Assembly: GCF_001659605.2 (NCBI RefSeq)
Contig: NC_035172.2
Location: forward strand, 29,873,342 to 29,937,341
DNA: 64,000 nucleotides
Origin: Manihot esculenta
Lineage: Eukaryota > Streptophyta > Magnoliopsida > Malpighiales > Euphorbiaceae
Reading direction: 5' to 3'
Shown piece after piece: positions 46,501-56,851 of this stretch. A program made the position numbers and the translations under genes. The number at the start of each line of letters is the position of its first letter. Position 1 is the first letter of the stretch. A model generated the notes under the pieces. The model saw only the letters and a list, made by a program, of their open reading frames with translations. It was not told the DNA's origin and did no database searches.

Positions 46501-49500
46501 TCTTGGTTGGCGTGCTGCAATGAAAGAGGAAATGATGGCCCTAGATACTAATGGTACTTGGCAGTTATTGGAGGAGGAATGGCCTAAGCCATGCGTGAAC
46601 TTTTATGATTGAAGAAGTTATTGGAGGAGCTAAGGTTGTCCAAGAGAGATAAGATAACTTTGTATTGTAATAACAAAACTGCCATCAGTATAACACGAAA
46701 TCTAGTTTAATATGACCGAACGAAACACATTGAGATTGATCGGCACTTAATTAAAGGAAAATTAACAGACGATGTCTTGAGTTTAGTTTATGTGACTTCC
46801 ACCGAGCAATGTGTAGATGTATTTATTAAAGGGCTCAATAATAGAACCTACCATAATTTGATTTGTAAGTTGGGTATGTGGACATCAGCGCACCAACTTG
46901 AGGGGGAGTGTTGACTTATGCTAGTGATATGATTTGATTTGACTAAAGATTCTAGCTAATACTCTAAAATTCTCCAAAATTCTTTAATTTTAATGCACAA
47001 ATCCTCTCTTTTGACAAAAGGATACTTTCTTCCTTTGCCTCCTCCACATTTCAAATGCATCCTCTTTGATTATTACATGCCTACATAATCCCATCTCAAG
47101 TATACTATTCCCAAAATTCCAAGATTCTTTTCTATACCATTCTTCTTCATAAGCGTTCACATCCTCTACTTGATTTGATATCTTCTCAACAAAAATACCA
47201 TTCTTATGTTCAATCACTTTAAAAATTCCAATAGCAAGAAGACTATCTTCAATATTTTCTTCCGTTACAGAACAAATCCCAAATTTTGTCTTTAGAGAAG
47301 ACACCTTCTTCCAAGTGTTGCAATTAGCAAGTGTCACCCTCTTCCCTTGTTTTTCTTCAAAGGCATCATTGTCACTCTTGTTGGTATTTTTTAATATTTT
47401 AATGCACAAATCATTAAATCCTCCCTTGAAAAAATGGCACTTTCTTCTTTTGCCTCCTCCAACATTTCAAATGCATCCTCTTTCAGTATTATATGCCCAG
47501 CTCAAGTATACTATTTCCAAAATTCCAACTCTTTTCTATACCATTCTTCTTCATAAACTTTCATATCCTCTTCTTGATTTGGTATATTCTCAACAAAAAC
47601 ACCATTCTTATGTTCAAAAACTTTAAAAATTTCAATAGCAAGAAGACTATCTTCAATATTTTCTCCGGTTATAGAACAAATCCTAATTTTTGTCCTTAGA
47701 GAAGACGCCTTCTTCCAAGTGTTGGAATTAGCAAGTGTCACCCTCTTCCCCTGTTTTTCTTCATAGATATTTCCAAGCTCCAGTTCTTGAAAATCTTGAA
47801 TTTACAAGGGAAGCTTCAAAGATGTTTTCATGCTCAAACTCTAACTATTCTCTTCATTGGCACCATTGACATCATTAGGTTCTTTGCCCTCAAACGCAAT
47901 CAGTTCTATCTTTCGCAAAATAGATTCAACAACAGGAGAGTTTAGAGAATCACCTTGGTCTTTGGCAGATCCAAGATTGGGGTTAGGAAGCAATCCTCTG
48001 TTTTTCGGAACCCTACGTTTAGTGACTCTGTTTTCTTGAGCCCCTTCTGAGCTGCTGCATTTTTCTTTACCCTTATCCTTCATGTCCTTCAATACAATAC
48101 CCATAAAAGCACGCACTTCATCCTTGAATTCGCTGCTCTAAGCATCAGATTTATTGAATTTTTCTTTCAGTGCCTCCAGATCCTCTACATTTTTCTGCAC
48201 TGTCGGTTGCAAAATCCTTAATTGTTCCTCCAATCCATAACCCCTAATTGCTTCTTGGCCTATCCACAACCCCTAATACGTTCCTCATCATATTTTCTTA
48301 TTTTTCTTTCAATAGTTTCCAATAATCTCTCAAGATCCTCTTGTTCCCAAGATTGTATTACCTTGATATGAAGAAAAGAAAACCATGATATGTGTTATGA
48401 TAGAAACACAAAGTTTAAAGAAAGAATCAGGAACAGTGGAAAAATAGAACCAAACAAGAAAGAAAGTGATGAAACGAATAAGATATTTCAAAAATTTCAA
48501 GAAACATATTTCTTAAAATACAGGAATTGAGAAATTAAATAAGTGAAGAAAGAATAAAAAACAACTAGAAAAAGAAGAAAATCTGATTCAAGAATTAGAA
48601 GAATAAATAGGAGGATAGAAATTTTAATGAAATAAAGAAGAAACAGAGAGCAGAAACAAAAGAAATTTCAGGAAACAAAGAAAAATTAGAGGAAGAAAGA
48701 GAAGAATCTTAAGAAGAAAGAAAATAAATTTCAGGGAAGAAGAAACAAGAATTTAGAGGAAAAGAAGAGAGAAAGACACCTGATTCTGCCATGGATGCGA
48801 CCTAAATCAACCATTTGCAACTCAATCGCACTCAGAAAACAAGCTCTGATACCTATTTGTCACAGAACCTAACTAAGAGTCTTAGCAATCATAGAATAAG
48901 AATCCAGAAGAGAGAGAGAAAAGAGGAAGATAGAAAAGAGAGGAGAGAAGTATTGATAGAAAGAGTGAGGGAGGTAATTCTCATTGATCTTGAAAAGATG
49001 ATCAATACAGCTCAACAATAGTCTTTTATACTGTAGCTGGAAGGTAGTTACTACTAACTTTATAATATACAACTGTAACTATCACTCAACATTTTTTCTC
49101 TCCAAATCCCGAGCCTATTTATTCCTATATTTTCTTCTCTTACATGTGACAAAAGGCTATCCGCTGCATGGTTAACCTCTCTGCTGATATGTAGAAGTTT
49201 GAAACCTGAGAATTCTCAGTAGAGCTTTAATAGTTGATACTAGGTGAAGTCTATTCTCCCGAGAGATACTATCGGCCAGAACCAACTCCAAAGCCTCCGA
49301 ATTGTCACATTCTATGGCCACTGTTGTGATAACATGTTAAATTTTTAATAATAGAAAGAAGAGGAAAAAGGGAGGAGAAGGTAAAGCCTCAAAGGCTACA
49401 TCTTTACTTAATTTCTATCTTCACTTTACATAAGATGTAGTGCATATTTATAATGAAAATAATATTAAGACATAGATCATTAAATTAAGGAAGATATATC

Positions 49501-52500
49501 CTTGAAGTAAGGAGACGAGAAACCTCTAAATAAAAGAGTAGTATTCTCTTTCTCAAGGAGGATCTCATCAACTCTAACAATATGCCTATCATACAGATCG
49601 ACATCTCAACTCCACCCTCTCCAATCAGCATTTCCCATCATCTTACTCATGTCTCCAGATTCAAGTAGGGTGATTTTTGCAAATACCTACGCATTACCCT
49701 CCTTATTAGAAACTATAAACAAATAAAAAAAAATAGATGACTGGACAGAGAAAAGAGAGAGATGGGTGGTGGACACTGGGATATGAGAAAAGGAACTTCT
49801 ACTTCACATTTAAAGAGCTCACTTCATGTTTGAGGTTCAAGTTTTATTTTTCAGGTGTGAGGACTCCTTTAATTGCAAATTCAAGCCATCTAGTCGTAAT
49901 GATGATTTCTTTATTCATATAGGCCCAGGTGGGAGTTCTTGGTTATGGAAAGCAAAGGAATTAGCAGTAACAATAATTGAAGAATGGCCAGGTATGACAT
50001 CCTTCTTATGACGAAGTTACTAGTAGTTTTCTAGTTGAAGGTTAGATAATAGTGACTAAGAGCAAGTTCTGTAGAAAATAAGCGTGTGGAGCTTTGTATT
50101 TGGTGTATGACACAAAGAAAACTGAAGTGAACTGAACTGTTCACGGTTTGTAGGTAGGGACAGGAAAGGTTAGGTATGAGATAGACCTACTTGGATAATC
50201 AACAAGTAATTGAGTAAATTCACATGCTTCCTTTTTCACTAAAATCATGCATATTTTCTTTGATATCGAGATTTCAAAATTATTTGCAGCTTGATTATTC
50301 CTTTTAAGCACCAGCAATGAGTAAGAGTAACATCTAGTAAGAGTAAACCAAGTCAGCATAATGAATGGAGGCTTACCTTTTCATCTACAGAAAGGGCAGC
50401 ATGAACAAAGTCATTTCCAAAAGAAGATGCCTTAACAGCTTCCTTGATCTTTCTTGATTCATGTTCAGATTTACATAGTGAAGCGATAAACTCTACAGAA
50501 CCAAGAGATGCCTTCAACAACTTAACTCTACCAGCTCCTGTCTGTAAAAATAAAAATGATTTTAAATTCACGTTGCACAAAAGTAAATAAATAAATAAAT
50601 CTAAAAGGCCTTAGCTATCACCACACACAGTAACTGATCAATCTTTGCAGGATTTGCAGATTGAATAACAAACACAAAAGTTCTTCAAATGTATTTTAAA
50701 TTCAGAAAACAAGAATTCAGTATTTTATCATCAAAATTAAATATATTTGCTGAAAAGACTGTACCTCCATGTTACTAAGAGTTGCTGTAAGACCTCTACC
50801 AGGAAAGTATTCAAAACTTTCTACAGAAACGGAAGGTAGGTCTTTGCCTACACTGTGATCTACAACAGCTCTGCGAAAAGCAGAAGAATGAGTACTTCAA
50901 AAACAAGCTAGTGACATTGAATTGATAGAATGAAACATACAAGTATGTCAACAAATAAACTTTGGTGATTGATGACAAAAATATAAATAATTCCAAATTC
51001 AGCCAATTATAATCAAGTCGCCCATGAATTAGATCCTGAAAATAGATCTCCTCGTTAAGGTTTTATAAAGAGAAAAAAAGAAATTGCAAGCACCCAAAAA
51101 GTCAATAATCAACAAAGTGAAACAATGAAAAACCTGAAAGTGGCATTTGAATTAAACTGTATGATCCCCAAAAAGAAGTATTAAGGTCTCATCAGATAGA
51201 TAGACATCCTAGAAAAACAAAGTACGTGACTGCTATCTAAATAAGAAACTGTCCAATTCATTGGACACTGAAATACCACAAGGACTTCTATTGTTGACAT
51301 TAAACTTTGTAAAATTCAATGGTAAACTAAAATCTTTAATTACACAGGTAAAGAGGGCTGGAAACTGGGAATATAAGAAGTTGGGATGTGAGATGGATAG
51401 AATGAAGACAAAGCTAAAGAAACATGCATGAGTGAATTTGGTGGCCCGCGTGTTGGCATATGTCAATAAGCTGATGGAGTACAGAAAAATCCCTAATAGA
51501 TATCATGTCATTAACCATGATGTAAAGCTCTAGCGAATATCAGAACCATCCCAATTGATCATGTTGAAAAAGCAATGAATATGAAGCATCATGTCACCTT
51601 CCAATAGGGTGAGTAGTACCCTTTTCCATAGCAGCTGCTACAGCAAGAGCTTCTTTCTCACAGCTGGGAGTGCAACAGGAAGTGAAATTCATATCCTCGT
51701 TTCTTACCACATGTCCATAAATTGGTTCAATTGCTTTAAACATAAGCCCTCCGGTTGTCAATGTCCCAGTTTTGTCAAACGCCACTGTGTGGCAGGAAGC
51801 TAGAGCATCTAAAACTTGGCCTCCTTTAAGCAATATTCCCTGTGGACAAAGATTACCAAGGCTGTCAAATGAGGTTCACTCCATACATGACACTTTAAGC
51901 TCTACTTTAGCTTCAGGAAAAAAAAAATCCCAATGAAAACGGATTCAATCTAAGGAACAACATAGTTGTATAGCCTCCAAGTATGAGGATTGTGAGAACA
52001 GTATCTATTGGTATCCACACTGGAAGAATGTTTCTCCCTTTTTGTTTCAATATATGAAAAACAAATTACTATGTCTGGCAGATACAAAAATTGTTCTATA
52101 CAATTAAGAAGAATGATAACATTCAATTTGAATATATAGCTAACAGGTACCTTTCTAGCACAGGAACTAATAGCAGTGGCATACGCCAATGGAGCTACAG
52201 CCAAGGCACATGGTGATGCTGCCACCATCAGCCCTAGTGCTCTGTACACTGATCCTCTGCAGACTATATCAGTAACCAAGCTTTAGATAAGAAAAAAAAA
52301 TAAGCATATGTTCAAATTCAACAATGTATTTGAGATTTATCAGAAGTTCAACAAAAAACTCAATAGAAAGAGAGAGTAAGCTAATCAGAAATACTAATAA
52401 GAAAGAACAATGTACTTCACAAACATTTAATAAGGCCTTAAAGCACAAGGATAATTGTCATGCCTCATATGTTCAACAATCAATTCTCCCCCTCTAACAG

Positions 52501-55500
52501 ATTGGTTGGCTGAAGGGCTACATGCTTAGTTCAAAGCAACTTTTCAACTTCTCCAAATCCTTTAGGAAATTTGAAATATGTTGCAAATACAAGCTAAAGA
52601 GATTTTGCCTATGGATAGATACTAAGAATAATTAAACAAAGACTCAACTACTTGCACCCATGTGTCATCCCCCCACCCCCCCAAAAAAAAAAGCAAATGT
52701 ACACAAATTCATCAAGGCCCTCCCAAGATCAGCAGTAGTAGTGCAAAGAATACATGAGGATCAGTTATTATCAGAATGAATCAACGTATTTGTAAACAAC
52801 ATCAATAGCATAAGGCACGTTAACACAAAACTCTAAGAAATATTATCAAAGAGAATAACTAAAAGTGGGAGCTCTTTGTTTAAGTTACCTGATGTGCTAA
52901 AGAATGGCCACTTGAAAAGAAGTGGCCCAAGCAGAGCAACAGCAATGGACAACCCTACAACCACTTTGCTATAATGCTCACCAAATTCATCCAGCCATCT
53001 TTGAAGCTTTGGTTTATTTAGTTGTGCTTCTTCAGTCAATTGTACTATCCTGTTCAGTGTTGACTCTTTCCACATCTTTGTGGCCTGAATCAAGTTTAGA
53101 GAGAGACATCAAGAAACCAGTTTAATGGAAAACAGAAAAAAAGTAAGCATAAGAAATGAAAACTTTTGTTAGAACTCTCACCCATTAATCCAAAGGATTT
53201 GAGAATGAATCAATATGAAGCAACAAGAAAAAGGGGTATCAACTTCTGAAAGAACTTAATCACTAGCAAATTAATAACATACCTTTACAATCATTCTACC
53301 GTCCAAATTCCTTGCACCACCAGGAATCCTGTCTCCAACTTTTGCCTCTATTGGTTTAATTTCTCCAGTCAAATGCTCAATAGTAATTGTTGCACTACCT
53401 TGAAAAACTTCACAATCTACAGGCACCACCTAAACATAAATACATGATACTAGCATGTGTTATGAAACTAGTGGTTCCAATATGTTGTACACAAAAGTTA
53501 AAAGCTTTCGCCTTTCAACCTAGGTACCAGTTTGTACCATAATCTTAAAATTTGAAATGGCAATATCAACCAGGAGAATTCATGGAACCATTAGGTAGCT
53601 AATAATTGAAATTTTGGCTTGGTTTTTAAATGTCCTTGCTGTATTATTATGTGAAAAGTCATAGGCGAGTGGCACAAAAACATCAATTAGACTTGGTAAG
53701 TTTAAATTCAGGTCCACTAGAATACCATGCATCCGTATATTACTATTACCATAAGCCAGCAACAGAAAAATTTAGCATTTTTCAATTTTTTGTGTTGACT
53801 TATTTGAAATGATTTGATTTGATTATAGATTCTAGGCATAAATTGGGATCTTTAATTAAATCTGTAATTATTATTTGATTATTTGCTTCCTGTTTAGTTG
53901 CCAGTCTTTATATATAAATAGTCATGTAAATCACTTGTCATGATCAAGAGTGAAATACAAGAACACTCTAAAATTCTCCAAAAATTCTTCACTTTGCAAT
54001 GTCTTGAACCTATGGGGGTGCTAGAATCTAATCCAGGAAAAGTATATTGGCCAATAGCCATTATGACTTCCATCCAGTGAAAAAGCATCTTATTGGAAGA
54101 AAGATAAAAAGGCAATTCTAAACATTAATAGACCTTAGTTAGCTAGATAGTTCTCTTGAGAAAAGGACAAACAGTTATCAGCCTCAATGGGAGATATTAT
54201 CAAATTGAGAAGGGAGTCAAAGGAACTGCCACAGGTAAACTTGGCAGAGATAGAATAGAAGGGATGAGAAGAGAAATTAGAGGGGGATGAGAGAAAGACG
54301 TAGCTCTATTGGGATGAGAGAGAAGAGAGAGAGAGATGAGAAGGTAGAGAGAAGTCTTATTGATTATTCTTGAATGCCCGATACAGACTCTTTTCCCTCT
54401 CTTTATACTGCAGCAGCTACCTTCCTAGTTCCGTTACAATTCTATTACACAGTTTACAGGTTTCTGTTATTTCCCTCCTATTCTTCCCTTCAATTCTCAG
54501 TTATTATTCTTCCTGCCCTTCCTATAATACATGACAGAAACCAGTAAAATAATGCAATGTAGACGACAAATTGTAGTTGGGCACATAAATATGCACCCTA
54601 TAAATACACTTAAGTCCCTGCTTTTGCCAATTGAATTCAGTATACTTGTCTTTGTAGCTGAGATTAACTTAAATCATTATCCTTAATGCACGTGGATGAT
54701 GAAACATAGTAGCACAGAATTAGTTCCTTTAGTCCAGAACATCTGTTATCCAATGTAGGTGTGTAGCTGTTATGTAAAACCAATTCCAATCACAAATCAT
54801 TTTATAACAGATTCAAACTTAAAACAGATCTACAGTCATCCAAAGCAAAACTTCACCCCAGAATAAGAAAGGTTGAAAGTTGACATGTAGAGAACCTTGG
54901 CACAAGAGGAGACATTATTTGTATTATTTAAAAATAAATAAAAAAATTTCAGATCATAGCATCAAGCTGTAACCATAAGTTTTAATCCAATGATGGCAAC
55001 CTCTATACTACAGTTCAAAACACAATTTAAAGAGTGAATAATAAACTTTCAGATGTTTTTGACATTTAAATTCTAACTAATCTAGGGACAAATTCTAATA
55101 TGTCATAATTTCAAGAAAACTTGCGCTCAGGTATGTAGCATGGAAATAGATATGCAGCCTCAACAGCTGAAAAGTAATGGACAAGTAGAATCTTATATGA
55201 TGCTTCATTTCTCCTAATGGAAATTTCAATTTATATCATTAGTATTATTAACAGTAAGATAGCAAATTTACATCACAGACCTCACCAGCTCCAACCAAAA
55301 TAAATGAGCCCACTTTTACATCATGCACAGGGACACTTTTGTATGACAAATCACAGAGATCCGGTAGTTTGTCATCATTCACATCTAACACGAGAGCGTA
55401 ATCTGGATGATTTTCCTTCAACTCCTTAACATCCACCATGGAGCGGCTGGTGAAAATCTCTTCAGCTGCAAATGATAAAGCTTGTTAAACCATGGACTTC

Positions 55501-56851
55501 AGCATGAAATTAAAAACAATTGCTGCTGATACATTAGTTTGAAATATTCACCAATATGAGCCAGATTGAACATTGCAAGAAGTAATCCTCCTTCCAAGGT
55601 ATTGCCCATAAACAATGATGCGAAGGCTGCAAGAGCCATCAACACGTGAATATTTACTTTCCCCCCAATAATATCAGTAAGAGCATCAAGGGATGCTGAA
55701 ACCTGACATATAGAGAGCATATGGTTTTGCATATTCATTAGCAAAAAGGTAGGCACAATTTTACGAAATGAAAAAAAAAAAAGGTGCAACATTGTGTGTG
55801 GTTACATTACACTTAAAAATAGATGCAATGCCACATTCCTAATTAACTGTGCGTAAAATTGCAAAGAGATAATAGCAGAGCATACATGTATGCAATCCAT
55901 AATGTCTACATACTAAATGGCCTGAGGGTTCCCCTTGGTTCGCCTTAGGAATGGAATGGGTATGAATGAAAGCAACTCCAAGATTTTCTCTAAAATTTCA
56001 AATCTAAGGTACAAATTTCAAACGGTAATTTGAAAGCTATATTCAGGATAAAATTTTATTTTTTCTTAGATTGAAGAGATTCACCAAAAAATATTTTTAA
56101 AACATACTGGTTCCCTCTATACGAGAAAAAAGAAACGAGGGAAAGGAGAGACCATTAAAATCTTTTACTCCAGGATTCGCATCCAGTTTCCATTCGAGGG
56201 AGGACAGTGAAAGAGACAATATAAAAGATTTTAGTCCCATTGTGGAGAACTAAAAAGAAAGTGGAGAGCTAAGCATACACGAGGGAAAGGAGAGACCATT
56301 AAAATTTAAACATAACTGAAAATCAAGAATATAAAATTTTGAACTGAAAATTTTACCCCAACAAGAGGGAAGGCGATAATCATGAAAGCATTTTGAAGAG
56401 GCTTGACTATTGGCTTGGGCATCACATAAGGACAAGCAGCAGCTGCAACAAACAAGGCCGCGGAGCAGCAACAGAGCTGCAAGTGCTCCCTCAACAAGTT
56501 AGCCAGGTCCATCCACCCCACAGCTTTTGCAAACCTAATAAAAGCCTTCTGAGGCATACTGAGCTCCTTACCCTCTCCATGACGATGGTGAGGGTAGTGA
56601 TGGTGGTGATGGTGATGCCGATGGTCGTGGTGGTGATGATCACGATCTTGGTGATGATTGACCTCACCGACACAACGAACAGGCTGGTTCTGGAGATTAG
56701 GGAATTTGAGAGGAGAGAACAGGAAATGTGAAGGAAGAGAAGTCGGATGAAAAATAGGATTGAGTGAATAGAGTGGCCATGGTCCTTTGAAGTGAGTGAG
56801 TAAGGGGAAGTCGGTGACGCCGATTGCGCGGTGGAGGGTGGCGTTTTCCAT
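40507..56851 (-). CDS. HMA1: Chloroplast-envelope P1B-type heavy-metal ATPase HMA1, 13 exons
   Basis: Exons, 5' to 3': 56357-56851, 55552-55702, 55281-55465, 53283-53429, 52889-53084, 52151-52263, 51598-51839, 50765-50870, 50377-50541, 41941-42157, 41247-41434, 41078-41164, 40507-40686. All introns are GT-AG and all phases fit: 2472 nt, 823 residues, no stops. Family role: ATP-driven export or import of Zn/Cu/Ca-type metals at the plastid envelope. Residues 1-60 look like a transit peptide; residues 66-91 hold 17 His, a likely metal-binding tract. Motifs: TGE 298-300, SPC 408-410 (metal-binding helix), DKTGT with phosphorylated Asp451, HP 506-507, TGD 633-635, GEGINDAP 679-686. The C-terminus matches the family (VLLHEGGTLLVCLNSIRALN). 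Intron 9 is 8.2 kb. No clear TATA box is seen upstream. Confidence 0.97.
42677..42947 (-). mobile_element. LTR-like remnant in HMA1 intron 9
   Basis: Bounded by inverted ends TGTGTAAC / GTTACACA. On the minus strand it has a purine-rich start and an inner CTGCAG-containing stretch resembling the LTR-like piece at 48857. No target duplication was found. Confidence 0.4.
43327..43455 (+). repeat. Probable 5' LTR end of copia G
   Basis: TGTTAG to TCTACA directly before a primer-binding site TGGTATCAGAGTC (43456-43468), with a TATAAATA-like promoter stretch inside. It does not clearly match the 3' LTR piece at 46909, so the left boundary is uncertain; it may start at TGTTATAG 43149. Confidence 0.45.
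43911..46908 (+). pseudogene. Copia G gag-pol in HMA1 intron 9, RT deleted
   Basis: Transcribed opposite to HMA1. Gag starts MAEVK at 43911 and continues with LNRYNFLD and REQMAVMSFLASLP. The zinc knuckle CYYCSESGHTNKTC is near 44660. Protease is WIIDSGATDHML (44905-44940), the pre-integrase motif HLGHSSLSVLKK is near 45300, and the integrase (45469-45774) has FVTFVDDFSS, LQSDNAKEY and QNGVAERKN. VFLGYSRLQKGYRCFS follows at about 46025. After AAMKEEMMALDTNGTW (near 46520) the RT core is missing and the text jumps to the RNase H end (KHIEIDRHLIK, near 46720). A polypurine tract GAGGGGGAG (about 46900-46908) closes the element. Same protein lineage as copia A. Confidence 0.88.
46909..46986 (+). 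repeat. 3' LTR piece of copia G, internally deleted
   Basis: Starts TGTTGACTTATG right after the polypurine tract. Its beginning (ATTTGATTTGA, AGATTCTAG) and end (ACTCTAAAATTCTCCAAAA) match the ends of the solo LTR at 53793-53991, but the middle is missing. Confidence 0.75.
46990..47760 (-). repeat. Tandem duplication (about 0.4 kb units) with an unrecognised coding-like frame
   Basis: Two direct copies, about 46990-47398 and 47400-47760. On the minus strand both encode a related sequence: KQGKRVTLANSNTWKKASSL, then NIEDSLLAIEIFKV, EHKNGVFVE and YEEEWYRKE. The 46990-47409 frame is open for 139 codons. I do not recognise the family. Its proximity to the gypsy gag at 47841-48116 suggests it may be part of that element, or a captured fragment. 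Amino-acid conservation between copies looks higher than random drift would give, by eye only. Confidence 0.7.
47841..48116 (-). pseudogene. Ty3/gypsy gag fragment in HMA1 intron 9
   Basis: Open frame of 91 codons ending RKIELIAFEGKEPNDVNGANEENS, where RKIELxAFEGxxP resembles the start of gypsy gag (KIELPxFDGxxPxxW). Upstream on the minus strand, an ATGGCAGAATCAGG start near 48795 and a GGTATCAGAGC primer-site-like string near 48843 fit a gypsy leader. No pol is present. Confidence 0.55.
48857..49075 (-). mobile_element. LTR-like sequence beside the gypsy gag fragment
   Basis: Starts TGTCACAGAACC directly upstream (minus strand) of the GGTATCAGAGC site, with a purine-rich tract and TTTATACTGTAGCTGG inside. 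The far boundary is unclear. Similar purine-rich/TATACTGCAGC architecture occurs at 54160-54535. Confidence 0.45.
49070..49334 (-). pseudogene. RNase H domain fragment of a LINE-type retroelement
   Basis: The minus strand reads VAIECDNSEALELVLAD near 49300, then HISREVNHAADSLLSH near 49170 (after one frame shift), then a tail to about 49070. These match the C-terminal RNase H-like domain found in plant LINEs (DS...ALELV and REVNxxADxLA motifs). No reverse transcriptase is attached. Confidence 0.6.
49335..49579 (-). mobile_element. Solo-LTR-like copia remnant
   Basis: 245 bp with inverted ends TGTTA / TAACA. The minus-strand reading TGTTAGAGTTGATGAGATCC resembles copia LTR starts. It interrupts the LINE RNase H fragment. 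No matching flanking duplication was found. Confidence 0.45.
53793..53991 (+). mobile_element. Solo copia LTR in HMA1 intron 3
   Basis: 199 bp from TGTTGACTTATT to CTTCA, containing TATATAAATA. Its ends match the 3' LTR piece of copia G (46909-46986). Flanks TTTTG (53788-53792) and CTTTG (53992-53996) could be a target duplication with one change. Orientation is opposite to HMA1. Intron 3 is 53430-55280. Confidence 0.75.
54160..54535 (+). mobile_element. LTR-like remnant in HMA1 intron 3
   Basis: A purine-rich AGAGAGAGAG stretch, then TTTATACTGCAGCAGCTACC and a pyrimidine-rich tail, the same architecture as 48857-49075. The boundaries are not resolved. Confidence 0.35.

Larger units (their letters stand above)
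42158..50376 (-). other. HMA1 intron 9, 8.2 kb, filled with retroelement debris
   Basis: The donor is AAG|GTAAGC after ALSVDEK and the acceptor is GTGCAG|GTAACG before VTLIHLEDKP. Both are intact, and the two exons join in frame in the same place as in the HMA1 family. Contents: LTR-like 42677-42947, copia G 43456-46908 plus LTR pieces, a tandem duplication 46990-47760, gypsy gag 47841-48116, LTR-like 48857-49075, LINE RNase H 49070-49334, LTR-like 49335-49579. Confidence 0.93.

Noticed and set aside
49737..50011. Two overlapping 61-codon plus-strand frames in HMA1 intron 9
   Set aside because: No motif and no conservation evidence; they lie in intron sequence close to exon 9.
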